Below are positions 47,296-59,031 of a DNA stretch of 64,000 nucleotides, in pieces. Under the pieces are notes generated by a model. It was not told the DNA's origin. It made no database searches and saw only the letters and a program-made list of their open reading frames with translations. A program made the position numbers and the translations under genes. Source of the DNA: Pseudopithomyces maydicus (lineage: Eukaryota; Ascomycota; Dothideomycetes; Pleosporales; Didymosphaeriaceae); the NCBI GenBank assembly GCA_026873275.1, contig JANTUC010000006.1:1054001-1118000 (forward strand), in the 5' to 3' direction. Each line of letters opens with the position of its first letter. The first letter of the stretch is position 1.

Positions 47296-48587
47296 TTACA
47301 TGTACTTCTTCGGGTCCAAGCTACTTAAGTTGGCACTCTTGACCTTCCCGTCCCACACAAGCTCAGCAAGACACTTCGCTGTGCCAGGTGCATTCTGGAT
47401 CCCCCAGCATGTGTGTCCAGCACCCATCAGCAGGCCACGCACCTTTGTAGCACCGATCATAGGGCCACCACCTCTGCTGACGTTCGGTAGATAACAGGCC
47501 TGCTTAGCTGTCACCTCGCCATCGCGCAGCTCTTCGGAAATCGATGTAACCTCATCAACGATGTCTTGACATCTTGATTCGTCAACCTCTACAAGGTCCG
47601 AGGAAGTAGGTAGCGGGATTATAGTGTCACCTTCTCCGCAAGCGTAAACCTCATTGTTGGGCCGTGCATAGATCTCAGGCGTCACTGTCTTGCTCTTGCG
47701 GCCGTTTCCTCGTGGCAAGTCGATGGAAGTGAAGAGGCAGTATGCAGAAACCGGGCGGCTTGGTCGAATCGTCACAGAGTGGGCACGCATAGCCGAGATG
47801 GGTGCAGGCGGCCATACGGTTCTTGTCCACGGTCCGGCGGTCAGAATAACGGTGTCTGCGTCGAGCGTCGTTTCCTCGCTATCATCTTTCGGTTTGTAGC
47901 TTACCGACTTGACGGCTCCTCCTTCTTGATTAATATTTGTCGCACTTCCGTAGATGATCTTCACACCCTGCTCCTCAGCAAGGGAAGCCATGCTTGTAGT
48001 AAACTGGTAAGGGTGGACTTGCGCCGTCGTGGAGGGTGTGCCCATTTCATCGTACGCTCTGAGACCCTCTGCAGCGACCCAATCGAGTTCTTTCGGCACT
48101 CCTGCCGCTCGCAGTAAGCCAAGGGCTTTTTCGCTTCGTTTTTGCAGCGACACGGAGTCCAGCTTGTCCTTGTTGTCCATGGATGAAGGAGCCTTGTCTT
48201 TGTGTAGAATGCCATACATGTCAATCTGGCCGCAGTGAACTGCGCGGTAACCCCATCGGTTATCACCTCCATGCTTCTCCGCAAGTTCTTGATGCAATTT
48301 GTAACTAAGAGGAACGATGCATGCTGGGTATGCCCAGAGAGCTAGTAAGCCACCCGCTTTTCCGGATGCGCCACCAGCGATCTTGGTAGCTTCAAGAAGT
48401 GTTATGCTATCTCTTTCTTTATTGAAACTTGGATGGTGCGAAAGAAAATAAGCTGTTGTTGAGCCTATGATCCCGCCGCCTGAGGTTCTGTTAGCATGAT
48501 GAGGGGCAGGTGGGGGCGGTATTAGTTTTCCAGAGGGGTTGCATTACCAATTATGACAATATTGCGCTTTTCTTGCTCTGCTGCCAT
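47296..48587 (-). CDS. FAD-dependent oxidoreductase, DAO family (Tda3-like)
   Basis: D-amino-acid-oxidase-fold flavoprotein. A 40-nt first exon (48548-48587) encodes MAAEQEKRNIVII and joins exon 2 (47296-48479) to complete the dinucleotide-binding motif IIGGGIIGSTTAYFL, followed by LLEATKIAGGASGKAGGLLA, the FAD pyrophosphate loop of the family. Total 407 aa. Later features are DADTVILTAGPWT and the C-terminal AGHTCWGIQNAPGTAKCLAELV, which closes the FAD site. Overall resemblance is to fungal Tda3-type proteins (yeast Tda3 has been linked to endosome-to-Golgi transport), with the glycine-oxidase-like group as alternative. Substrate unknown. A predictor missing the short exon would lose the Rossmann start. 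Confidence 0.85.
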
Positions 48588-49251
48588 GTTTCGTAATAGC
48601 TTGGTTGATGTTTTGAGCATCAGATTGTTCTATGGTGTTGGTGAGGCGACAAGAGCTTGAAGATAGGTATTTTTAGTTGCAGATTTACAGATAACGTCAT
48701 AGCTTCTGTATCCATCCCCATGTTTGCCATAGGGCAAGCCCAGGTATCAACATCTCCCTCCTAGACTCGCCGATTTAGTCCTCATAAGATTAACACCTTT
48801 CGGGTCCCAGGCTTGAGGCAAGGGTCATGTAAAAATCGGTGATGGGTATTGACAGAATGGAGTAATGACATCACCCCTACCCTACCTAGGTAAATAAAGC
48901 TCCGCATTTTCCCAGTAGAGCTGTCACTTTTTATGTCTCTTTCGACCTGTGATGCTAAACGTCTAAGCAAGCATACCTCCAATTAAGACAACTAGGCCAG
49001 AGGTAAGATGAGGGCTCTGGATGCTAAAAGCTGCCGGAGTACAGTATGAAGTCCGTAGGCTACAGCTACTTACACCGAGAGGTTTAGTACGGTGGAGAGA
49101 AACTGCAGGCAAAGAGTCGAAAAATCTAGGAACTTATAGAATTTTCAAACATCTGAACAATACGACGGTGTGATAATCGTTACGTCCATATCATTATATA
49201 CTTCGAAGTTGGCGTGTACAGAAGGACTATAAGTAGGAAAGTGTGTGCAAT
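48588..49251. other. Intergenic
   Basis: Lies between the upstream end of the FAD oxidoreductase gene and the 3' end of the PLD-like gene. No gene seen. Confidence 0.4.
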
Positions 49252-51363
49252 TTATTGCCCAAAGAGAGTATCCATCGTTGCAGGTCTTTTTCCAGCATTA
49301 GGACTCATATCAGCCGGCTTGCTCTGACTCCACCGCGGAGCCCAGTACGAGTCATACCAAGCATCAATTCCCTCCTTATTGTCGATCCACACTCCGTGCT
49401 CCTGATTGTAGTTCGGGTATGGGTTATCACTGCCCACATAAAGTAATGCCCTATCGCAACAGGTTACTTTGCAGTGATTCACCAATGATCCATCAGCGGA
49501 GATGCGGCGAATCTCGCACCGAGCATCAAACCATTTGTCAAACTCAGCGGTGGACCTTGTCCACGTACCAGTAAGCCAGCGTACTCTTTGTTTCAGCTCG
49601 TTAGCTGCAGTCTGGTCTTCGTATCCACCGCCCCCATTTTGAGAGCTGAGAATGATGCGCACTCCTGGTCCGTTTTCTTTCTTAACATTATCTTCCGGGG
49701 TAGGATTCAGATTGTTCATGAAGTTCGCCAGTGCCAAAAGGAGGTCTAAGGGTCTCTGTGTAAGTAAAATCTCCACGTTGGCGAAACCATGGCTGAACTT
49801 ACCATATGGCCACATTATCCCGTCCCACTTCTGCAGGCCCTTCAGACCCACCTTCTCGTTGATCTTGTCAAGGGGTCCACCTTCCTTAGTAAACTCCTTT
49901 GCATCCAGTTGGAAATACATCGCAATGATCTGCGCATCGATATAAACAGAATGCTTTGCGTTCGTGATGGCTTCACGCCTTGCAATTCTGCTCGCCCAAG
50001 CCACAGGCGTGACACCCGCCTGCAGCAGATCGGGTAGCATTGAGTCATCAGAGATGGAGGGCATTACTATGCTTCTAAACACCGTGGCCAAAGCGAGGCG
50101 TCCGCCGAACTCCCAGAATACGCGGAAGAGTATGTTGAGAACGATGTCTCGCACCGCATCGATGATCAGTACGGGGTACCCCAGGTTCTCGGATGAGCCT
50201 ATTTTAACAACAGAGAGAACAGGTATGCCGCTCGTGCTTTGGGATTCGCGCTCAAATAAAGGCACTGGATCTTTATTACTCCAGTCAAGATTGTTGAAGT
50301 TGGTACTGTATTGATAAGAGTGGTCATCGGAGGGATGCACATCGTTCAAGTAGCTGTATAAAATTGTTAGCTTGGAGTTAAAACGGAAGGACAGCGTGAC
50401 GACAAACCGCCAGAAGTGGTCGCAGAATGAGTGAGCCGAGACAGCAGCATCTCCTTTGATCTTGCATTGAAAGTCGGAGATTCCATGTTGATTATCGCTG
50501 TACGAATCCCAGAAGTTCCCTCCTCCAGTCATCAGCGTCTTCCCATTCACTGCCACGACCTTTCCATGATTCCAGCTTATGGCGGGTATCGCGAGATTCT
50601 TGATCAGATTCAGAAGCTCATCGCGCTTCAGCATTTCCAAGGCATGTTCATGCTGCTCTTTGACAGAGGTGTTGAGTTTGTCCAAAATTCCAGATACAAA
50701 GACCTTGTCAACCATGCTTCGAATGATGTTGATGAGAGCGTCTACCTCAGCCGAGACCTTGGCATCTTCTGCCAGCTTCTCCTTCACGAAATTAGGACTG
50801 TAGAATCCAACGTAGAGCTTTGCTTTGGGATGGTTGCACAAGGCGTTAGAGCCAGGCCAGAAAGTATTGATGTACGCATTCCGCATGTCGCCGCTCCAAG
50901 AGGAATTCGCATTCAGATTATCGGAGTTTCCTAACAGAATACGAACAATCGGGGTGCAGTTATCGTGGTCTAAAGCTGCGATTTTGTCGCATAGGTCCTT
51001 GGCTGGGTGCGATTCGCCAGAGTTTGTATGCTTTGTGTTCCACCAGTAAAACCAGGAGCCATTGAGTGAAGCAATATCAATGAATACCTCACCTTTATTG
51101 GGCGTCGCTTCGATGCCGTGCTGTATGGTATCCGTGAAGGCCGCTGCTATGGTACCTTTGAACCCCTTTTCTTTGCTAGCTTTGACATCATCTTCTGTTT
51201 TGGGCCAGGGACTATAAGGGATGCCAACAGGAAAGTCTGATGGTTGATCGGGTTTTGCAAAACCAAGAGACTCATTCCACGTCGTGTGGTACGCTACATT
51301 CTTGAAGGTGCCTTTGGGGTCATATTTTTGAAGAATTTCCTTTAGACCGTTGAGTGATGACAT
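49252..51363 (-). CDS. Phospholipase D-like (HKD) protein
   Basis: Phosphodiesterase-fold protein with two HKD-type half-sites. The first, near residue 266, is NHGKVVAVNGKTLMTGGGNFWD: His and Lys are present but the D position is Asn. The second is NHCKVTCCDRALLYVGSDN, a complete H-x-K-x4-D followed by GSDN. The frame is open for 703 codons, but a 54-nt stretch (50354-50407 plus strand) has a GTTTGT donor, GCTAAC branch and TACAG acceptor; removing it joins HFWR to YLNDVHPSDD and gives 685 aa. No signal peptide. These large fungal PLD-like proteins are uncharacterised; substrate could be phospholipid or nucleic acid. Start at 51363 is well placed. Confidence 0.8.
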   Translation of the reverse strand: MSSLNGLKEILQKYDPKGTFKNVAYHTTWNESLGFAKPDQPSDFPVGIPYSPWPKTEDDVKASKEKGFKGTIAAAFTDTIQHGIEATPNKGEVFIDIASLNGSWFYWWNTKHTNSGESHPAKDLCDKIAALDHDNCTPIVRILLGNSDNLNANSSWSGDMRNAYINTFWPGSNALCNHPKAKLYVGFYSPNFVKEKLAEDAKVSAEVDALINIIRSMVDKVFVSGILDKLNTSVKEQHEHALEMLKRDELLNLIKNLAIPAISWNHGKVVAVNGKTLMTGGGNFWDSYSDNQHGISDFQCKIKGDAAVSAHSFCDHFWRFVVTLSFRFNSKLTILYSYLNDVHPSDDHSYQYSTNFNNLDWSNKDPVPLFERESQSTSGIPVLSVVKIGSSENLGYPVLIIDAVRDIVLNILFRVFWEFGGRLALATVFRSIVMPSISDDSMLPDLLQAGVTPVAWASRIARREAITNAKHSVYIDAQIIAMYFQLDAKEFTKEGGPLDKINEKVGLKGLQKWDGIMWPYGKFSHGFANVEILLTQRPLDLLLALANFMNNLNPTPEDNVKKENGPGVRIILSSQNGGGGYEDQTAANELKQRVRWLTGTWTRSTAEFDKWFDARCEIRRISADGSLVNHCKVTCCDRALLYVGSDNPYPNYNQEHGVWIDNKEGIDAWYDSYWAPRWSQSKPADMSPNAGKRPATMDTLFGQ

Positions 51364-52847
51364 GTCGAAAGATGTTTCCGATATCCTGTAATTAGTTGAA
51401 GTAATGAGGGGGTTTATATACTTATTCTCAACGTCTGAGCGGGCAGGGTGCTCAGGATCTCTTCAGTACTGTCCACACGCTAAAAATACTTTAGCTGCAC
51501 GTTCGCTACACATTTACAGCCACGATTATGAAGCAGGATATACTGTTCGCATGGTATACTATGGAAAGTGATTTCTAGTCTATGGCCAATAGGCCAGTGA
51601 GAGTGTGATCCCGCGAGCTCCGTCTAGATTCATACCTACATATGTGCTGCTCATGATTTAATGTTGCAACTATTGGAAATTGACCCGTGGTAGGGAAAGT
51701 CTGAAGGACTTTCGGATGATTAGTACAATATCATGGCGATACTGTGCTAGCCGGTGTGGGCAGGGTTGAACTTCCTCTCTAGTCAAGGTAGTCTAATAGT
51801 TTCATGTATTTGCCAGTGGTAGTCATTTCATCACGACAATTGGCATAACATGCTGCAGGATCCTGCAGCAGCTGTAGTCTGCCCCACTTCAGCTGCCGTC
51901 TACCCCGCTTCAGCTGGAATCTAGGTGGCTATAGAGAATAAGGCTTAGAACTGTATGCTTCACAGAGACCGAGTTTGTAATACATTTCATTCAAGTATAG
52001 ATCACCCAGGCTGAAACCTATAGAGACTGTTAGCAGTCTAACGTGGAGAGCTATTCCGCCATGTCTAGCTGTCATTGGCTAGCACGCTCACTTCAGCTCA
52101 ACCACCAGTTTGCTATCGTATATACCACGTTCAGTCAGAACTTCCCGGAAACATTCTTTAAACCTTATAGGCTCTGGAAACTAGCTTGCGAAACGAATGG
52201 GTTTATGGCCAAATAGCTGACCATATGGTTATCTAGGCTGAACTATGTGCATACGCCATGGCGTTTCAGAAAACCCCATCACCGAGCTGAACGTTTCCCC
52301 GCAGCTGAAACGTTGAAAAAGGCAAACATGTCGTATCTCTAGAGCTAAGGCTGCTATCGCTTGAAGCCTGCTTGAACTACAAGGCGTTCGTGAATCTGGG
52401 TCTAGACCAGGCGGCTTACTCCTCATTACCTGATTAGAGATATAGAATCGCTTTACTACACCAACAAATAGAGGACTTCGATTCAACAGATTGTTTCGGT
52501 TGTATTCAAACGTATAGGTAAAACTCTTTGGAACAAAAGGTGAACATCTCTGCAATCTATGCACAGAAGCCACTTCTGGGCATATATCGCCACAGCTATG
52601 TATATTGCATAGTGTACAGATGTGTCAAGGATAAATTGAAGAAGCGCTCCATTGAAAACAGATAAACCAGTTTAGCTTCGGTGTATAGAAAATGGACATA
52701 ATAACATGATTTGATACGAGAATCAGTCATACACTTCATAATATAGACAACAAAACACCCAGGCCCATCATAAAACCCGGAAGAAGCAAGGATAACAAAA
52801 GCCAAAGGAAGGAAATAAGAAACCATTCACCTCCTTTCTCTCTTCCC
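51364..52847. other. Gene-free 1.5-kb stretch with palindrome and decayed repeats
   Basis: No intact gene. Contains a perfect 20-bp palindrome (51851-51870), followed by two diverged copies of a 21-base unit ending CTTCAGCTG (about 51874-51915). The copies differ mainly by transitions. The whole stretch is rich in stop codons, repeated TCAGCT words and TA. It could be a mutated mobile-element remnant, but I cannot identify an element or its ends. Confidence 0.35.
51851..51870. repeat. Perfect 20-bp palindrome
   Basis: The sequence TGCTGCAGGA is followed directly by its reverse complement TCCTGCAGCA, giving a loop-less inverted repeat. It lies just before two diverged 21-base direct repeats. 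Confidence 0.9.
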
Positions 52848-53779
52848 TTAAAAATCTCCTCCGCCCATATCACCCCCATCACCCCCAAAATCACCGCCCA
52901 TATCACCCCCATCATCCCCATAATTATTCTCTACATACGTATCCCCATGATCCCCCGCATCACCCATCGCCTCCCCAATCAGACCACCCGCCAACAATCC
53001 ACCACCCAGACCCAGTGCACCAGCGCCCATCGCACCCATACCTCCTCCGCCCGGTCGCCGCTGCGGCCTCCCATACATACCGCCACCGCCCATCGGCGCA
53101 CCGTAGCCCATCGGCTGTCCGTATCCACCGCCGTAGCCGCCGCCGTACGCACCACCGGCGGCGTAGCCATGGGACTGAACGGGGTAACTTTGTTGTTGTG
53201 GGTAAGAATGGTGGGAGGACGATCCCGAGGCTTTACCCATGAGTTTCCCCAGTAGACCCTTTTTCTTTTCCTGCTGGGGAGGCGGGTCTGCGTAGTTGGA
53301 CGAGGAACCGCCCGGGTTCGGGTACGGGCTTGCGGAACCTTGGTTGTAATAGCTGTTCGCGGCGCCGGGACCTGCACCAGCGCCATGGCTTCTTGCGCGC
53401 GCCTCCTCCTCTTCTTGTAATTGCCTTGCGAGCTTCTCGTCTTCACTCATATCGTTGTGCGCGCCGTAGGGATTATTACTTGCGAAGGAGGAGGATTTCT
53501 CCGTCGTGGAGCTGGGCGGGGGACGCGAGTAGGAAGGGGGAGGGCCGTCGGGGGAGCTTCGCCCGGGGGATAGACGGGCTCGGTGGGCTTGTCCCATTGG
53601 GACTTTTTGGTGTAGATATTGACGTAGAAGTACTCTGAGTATTGATCTAAATGTCGGATATTAGCTGGGATAATGGTAAAGCTATGGGAAGTTGGTGGAG
53701 ACACACCATTCCAGACTGCTTTCCACCCTTCAGGCACCTTTGGTGGCGGTGGCCCAGATGGGGGCGCGAACTCTGCCAT
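52848..53779 (-). CDS. WW-domain protein, WWM1-like (one-base frameshift)
   Basis: Two exons, 53707-53779 and 52848-53646. The WW domain is encoded across the intron: VPEGWKAVWN, then DQYSEYFYVNIYTKKSQWDKPTEPVY. The linker PPGEAPPDGPPPSYSRPPP carries a PPxY-like motif, then a charged helix (LARQLQEEEEARARS), Gly/Ser/Tyr-rich low complexity and a KKKGLLGKLMGKA segment. The C-terminus is Gly-rich with an acidic end (NNYGDDGGDMGG). The same layout is seen in yeast Wwm1, which binds the metacaspase Mca1. The exons total 872 nt, one short; the frame breaks after YPPGEAPP at a C5 run (plus strand GGGGG 53550-53554), and one added base restores a 290-aa protein. A sequencing indel is likelier than a broken gene. 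Confidence 0.8.
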
Positions 53780-54492
53780 TGTGCTGATCTTCGCTACTAT
53801 GTTTCTGCTTTCTCTGGGTTGATTTGACACTTCTGGTCTTGGTCGTTTAATGTCCTGATATAAGGCTATGTAGGTATGCAAGTGCGTATCGGTGTCCGCA
53901 GATTTAAGGTCTTGGAGCGAGTAGATCGTTCTTCCAGGAACGCAACCGCATAAGCAGGTAAGTCTAGTAACACATAGTGACGTCTGTTTGGCTTTCCTTT
54001 ACAGCGGAAGCTGTCGGCACTCCGGCACTGAGGTTCAACATCATGCGTCATTGTGGCGATATGTGGCTGTGCTACACGACATGCTGCTGCGCCACTGTTC
54101 ATAACCCATTGTGAAACGCAAATACTTGCAGTTCCTCCAGCTTATCCGCAATAATGTGATGTTGAAGTTAGACAAAACACTCATCGTACGTACATACTCT
54201 CACAAGATTAGATTATCAGCCACCTCCACCTTACCAAGTATGTGCAAGTAAAAGCCCATCAATCCCAAAAGAATGCATGCGTGCCGTTCAACCCTGATTG
54301 ACCGACCACGCCAACAGCAAACCCACCTCGCGTGTCCGATGTATGTAAATACGTGCGCTATATGCCCAATGAACGAACAATCTCAACGAACGCTTCAACA
54401 CTTGCTTGCTTCACGCTCGCCATGCCACAAGTTGTACCAATGAACATATCATACATCTCTCATCCTCAATCACTACTCTTCGCTCCAGCAAC
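53780..54492. other. Intergenic
   Basis: Upstream of the WW-protein gene and downstream of the Ede1-like gene. Nothing else supportable. Confidence 0.4.
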
Positions 54493-57400
54493 CTAATGTG
54501 TCGTCGCCAAATGGTCCGCAGCCTGCTCCCGTCAGCGAATGCTCAAAATTCATATATGGCCCAACACAGCAACTCAGTTACTCACCTTGTTGATATCATA
54601 ATCGAACTTTTCTAGCGCGTCTAACGCCGCGCCCCGTTCGTATCCCATACCTGTCAGCTTCTTCAAAATCGGATCGTCATGCTCCGTGCCTGTGCTAATG
54701 GCCCTTCCCAATTGCGGCATTGTCGGTGACTTGGCCGAGCCAGCACCTTCGTCGCGGTCTAACGAGTCGAAGACCGACTTGCTGAAGTCTGTGGACGAAG
54801 CCTGCTGTGAAGCAGACCCCTTGTCTTGCGAGTTCTCCATGTTAGAGAAGATGGCATCCCAGTCTTGTGAAGAGGCAGCAGGCTGTGGTGCTACAGTGCC
54901 TGACTGCCCAAAACTGCGAGAAAGATGCTCGAAGTCACTGAAGCTGTCTTCACCACCAAGTGGTTTCCCAGTAGGCGTCTGTTGCGATTGCATCGTATTG
55001 GCCTTGGATGCTGCGGGTGAGTCGAAGACCGGATTGAATTCGTCAAAGCCCTCGCGATGTTGTGAGTTGAACAAGTCTTCGTCGTTTTTGTCATCAGCTT
55101 CCTTGGCGTCGGTTAGGTCGTCAAACCCAGCATCGAAGTCGTCGTTGAATGCGGACTTGGACTGCTGGGGCTGGGCTGTCGTCGAGCTCGGGGCTTGTGA
55201 AACTGCTGAGTGGTAGGCATCTGAAGGAACTGTCGACGAAGGGGTGTCAGCAGGTGGTGGCGATGTGGTAGTTGGCTTTGTTGTAGCGGGGCCGCCAAAG
55301 AGAGCAGCACCATGACCTCCTGCAGGGGAAGCAAACGATCTCTCCGGAGAGTGTGAAGATGGCGAGGTAGGGTCTGTCCTAGCAGGTAGCAAGCCACCGA
55401 ATTCCGGTGGAAACTGGTTGGAACCGCTTCGGTGCTGGTCTACAGCAGTGTCATAGCTTGGTGGTGATTTCTGTGCGGTAGGTGAAGGCAGCCCGCTGAC
55501 ATTTGAATCCAGACGAGTAGTTGGCGGTGGCGGTGGTGCATACAGATCGTCGTGAGACGCATCACCACCACCTGGAGCGGCACTAGACTGCGGAGCCTGG
55601 CTCTGACCGACGCTTGATCGATGTTGTTGAGGCGAGGCGGATGTAAAGTTATCCGCAAAGCCTTGCTCACTTGCACTATCGCTGTCGTCATCGCGGGCCA
55701 AGTCTTCAATGGGAGGGAACTCCTTGTTGAATTTGCTTGCAGCGCCAGTCGATTCGCCGTTTGTTCCACTGGACTCGTTATTCTGACGTGAAGAGCCAAA
55801 ACCTGCGAACGCTGCGTCAAAGTCGACTTTCTGTCCAGGACGTGGCTGGTCGTTAGACGTAGTCGAGAACGGGTCGCCGCGACCGTTGGCTTTACTCTGC
55901 TCGCTGAAACTGCTACCACCAGTCGGTTGACCTTGAAGAGGGGAGCTCGTGTCCCTTGGAAAGGCTCCGGGAAGGTCCTTACCAGGGAGAGGACCGCCAA
56001 AAGCAGAGAAGGTATCTTTGCGATCATCGCCGCGCGTAGTGGACCTAGTATCGCTTGTGATGCTTGCAACTGGAGAAGCTGTAGAGATACGATCAAAAAG
56101 AGAAGGATTGAAATTATCAGTCTCTGTCTTCTGGGTATCCGAAGAAAGGGTCCGCTCCACCACAGGCTTCTCCTGCACGGGGGTAGCAGCAGGTGACGCT
56201 GCGGAAAGTGTGGGCGTTTCGTTGCCTGGTCCACCGGGTCCACCATACCTGCTAGCAGGTGCTGAGACCTTGACGGAGGAGCTGAAAGAGTCGGCGCGAG
56301 AGACCTCATTCCGAAGAGGGAGGAATGCTGAGCCGAATTGGCGTGACTCTGGGGGAGCTGGGGGTTCACCTGCGCGAGGGGACTCTTGGTAAGACGACAG
56401 CGGAGGAGACGTGGATGGGGTTGGAACATCCGGACCTTCAGAGGAGCGTACAGAATGGCCGGATGGTGCTGAGAAGGTCGGAACTTGTCCCTGGCTATCC
56501 GCACGGAAAGACGTTGGGGGAGGAGCCGTTGAAGGTGAAGCGAACGACCCAAAAACACTATCAAAATCCTTGTGAGGACCGTCGCGAGTGAACCCAGATG
56601 GTGACATGGTATTCTCAGAAGTTGGTTGGGGAGATTTGCGGAAGAAAGGATTGGTGTTGTGGCTGGCAGTCGACGTCGCAGGGCTTGCAACATTGGATGC
56701 TGCTCCAGCAGGCTGATTACGGTATTCTTCAGCAGCCTTGTTCAAGTCGTTCATCTCATTCTTTATCTTGTCGCGTTCACCTTCATTGGTAGCGAATTGC
56801 TTCTTGTTGATTGCCACCATGCCCTTCTGTTGTCTGGCATCGTTCCTCATCTTGTCTAGTTGAGGCCGTAGGCTTGCAACCTCAGCATTGACCTGTCTGA
56901 TACGTTCCTTCAGGTTATTGTTCTCACGTTGGTCTGCCTCCAACGCTGTCCTCACTTGCTGGTGCTGGTTTTGAAGGTCCGCAAACGTACCCTCAATCAA
57001 AGCAAGATCCTGCTGTATTTTACGGGTGTCATTTCTGGATGTTGCCAGTCGTTCTTCGAGTGATTTGACTTCCTTGACCTCCTTTTCATACGCAGCCTTG
57101 AACTGGGACAGCCTGACCTCCAGTTCGCGCTTCTGGTTGCTCACGTTGTTCAACTCGCTTTCGGTTGCGCCCTTCTTGTTCTGCACCTCCTGCATTTGAT
57201 TCCGCAGTGTGGTCATTTGGTTGGACATATTCGCGAGCTCGGTTGAATCTTGCGTTAGTTTCTTGTTGATCTCAGGGTCGCTCTCTCCCAACAAATCATC
57301 CATAGCTGACGGCGGACCCCGGGTTGGGTTGGATCCAACAGAGGCTCCCGTGGACTGGGTGGTGAGGGTCTGACCAAATGAAGAAGTCGGCAGGAAAGGC

Positions 57401-59031
57401 TTGAATGTAGAAGCAGGATTGCGCGGTGATGGTTGGAAAGGCTGCGGGGAAGTCGGCGAGGCCGTCTTGCTTGCAAATGGATCGTTGTCGAAGGGCTTAG
57501 GGAATGGTGCCGATCCACCTGTGGTTTGCTGCAGTTGAAGGGGCGCAGGAGGAGCGGGTGCGGAAAAGGCGTCCAATCCAAAAAGATCGTCGGCAGCAGA
57601 CTTTGGGAATGGTGCTGCTGGAGGAGGTTCCGGGGCAGAGATTGGTGCTTGTCTGACCTGACCACGCATGCTTGGAGGAATGAGATGGGGGGCAATGCCG
57701 CTGGTAGTGGAGTACGGTCCTGCTTCCGCTGCTGTCTGATGAGATACATGGCGACGGCAAACTCGTCCCTGGAAAGCTGCCCTTCTGAGTTTATGTCTGC
57801 CAGGTCCCAGATACCAGCCAACACATCTTCTGGCAAGCCTGAATCGCTAAAGAAGTGTACTGCCTGCTCACCAGTTATGAAGCCGCGACCGGTGGTATCG
57901 ACCTTGTTGAACAGGTTGTCATAAGAAGTCTTCTCCTGTGCGCTGATGGCCCAGTCGCTACCCGTCGCCTGAACCGACTGAGGCGGCGTGTTGTATTGGT
58001 TGCGCAGAGGACTGCTTGTGGGCTGTGGGCCCTGGCCGCTGAACTGCCTCGGAATGGGTGCCAGGGGATCCGGGCGGCCCATAGCCGGCACGGGGCCCCG
58101 TCGAGCCGCAGCTTCGTAGAGGCCAGCGGGCAAGGTGGTGGGAACCTGCTTCATGGCTCCAGTGCGGAAGGAGGCGAGGAGGTGCATGGCGATAATGAAC
58201 TCGGTCACCCCCAGGGCTCCGCGTTGTTCCGTATCCGCCAGATTCCAGATGCGTCCCAGAGTTTCGTTTGGTAGTCGTGCTTTCTCGAAGATCTGCTTCG
58301 CATTTTCGCCTGCGTGCTGGGTCAGCCTACGATGATAGACTGCGGATGGCTCATCTTCATCTTACCTGACAAGAGGCCACCGGAGGCTCCCGACTTCTCG
58401 AAGAGTCCCGCATACTCGGCAGCTTTGGCAGGCGACAGCGGGGGCACACGAATGGGACCCCCTCCGCTGACCTGGGGTGTGAGGCTGCTGGCGGGCGGTT
58501 GTGCAAAGGGCCCCGGTGCGGGGGTGCGGGCGCCTGTGCGGGCGCGGGTGCGGGTGCGGATGGGATGGACAGGCCCTCGAACTTGGGCAGCTGGGGGGCG
58601 GCTGCGATGGTCAGTCAAGGCAACGGGCGTAGGGGGCACGAGGGGCGGCGTACGCTGAAATGCCAGCTCTGGAGAGGGGTCACGGCCAGCCTGGTAATGC
58701 CCAATCAAGCGCAGCACCTGGCAGAAGCCCGCCGACGTCAACAGGCCGCGGTTCTCTGTGTCTGCAATCTGCCATATCTCGCCCAGCACGGCGGGCTGGA
58801 GCTTGGTGCGTTCGAAGAACTTGACGGCAACCTCGCCGGTGATGACGCCGAGCTTCTCCGTGTCGGCCTGCTGGAAGAGGTACTGGAATGCGCGCTTCTC
58901 GTCGGGCGCGAGGTTCAGGCTGTTTTCTGTGCGGATGGTGGTTAGCTGGGAGCTCGTCGCAACAACACATGGCACCACGGGCAGGTCAGGGCGGGCATAC
59001 CGAGGGCGCCATTCGCCGCGAGGTCCGCCAT
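54493..59031 (-). CDS. EDE1: Ede1-like endocytic scaffold: three EH domains, coiled coil, UBA (one-base frameshift)
   Basis: Early clathrin-mediated endocytosis scaffold at the cell cortex (Ede1/Eps15 homologue), about 1449 aa. Exons 59001-59031, 58366-58926, 54586-58309 and 54493-54525. EH1 is at about residues 10-105 (YLFQQADTEKLGVITGEVAV; IWQIADTENRGLL), EH2 about 180-265 (ARLPNETLGRIWNLADTEQRG), EH3 about 315-390 (DTTGRGFITG; IWDLADINSEGQLSRDEF). A long coiled coil follows (about 535-730), then a Ser/Pro/Gln-rich region and a C-terminal UBA domain (ILKKLTGMGYERGAALDALEKF). The 10-residue first-exon protein starts MADLAANGAL. The sum is one base short: after the LPAALPP segment the frame breaks in a C6 run (plus strand 57687-57692). 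The last exon may start after GAG or CAG (NAGNAG). Confidence 0.92.

Noticed and set aside
52229..52573. 114-codon minus-strand frame in the gene-free stretch
   Set aside because: I could not match it to a transposase or any other family; likely chance.
55440..56693. 417-codon minus-strand frame
   Set aside because: Alternative frame of the low-complexity part of the Ede1-like gene; Leu/Arg/His-rich nonsense.
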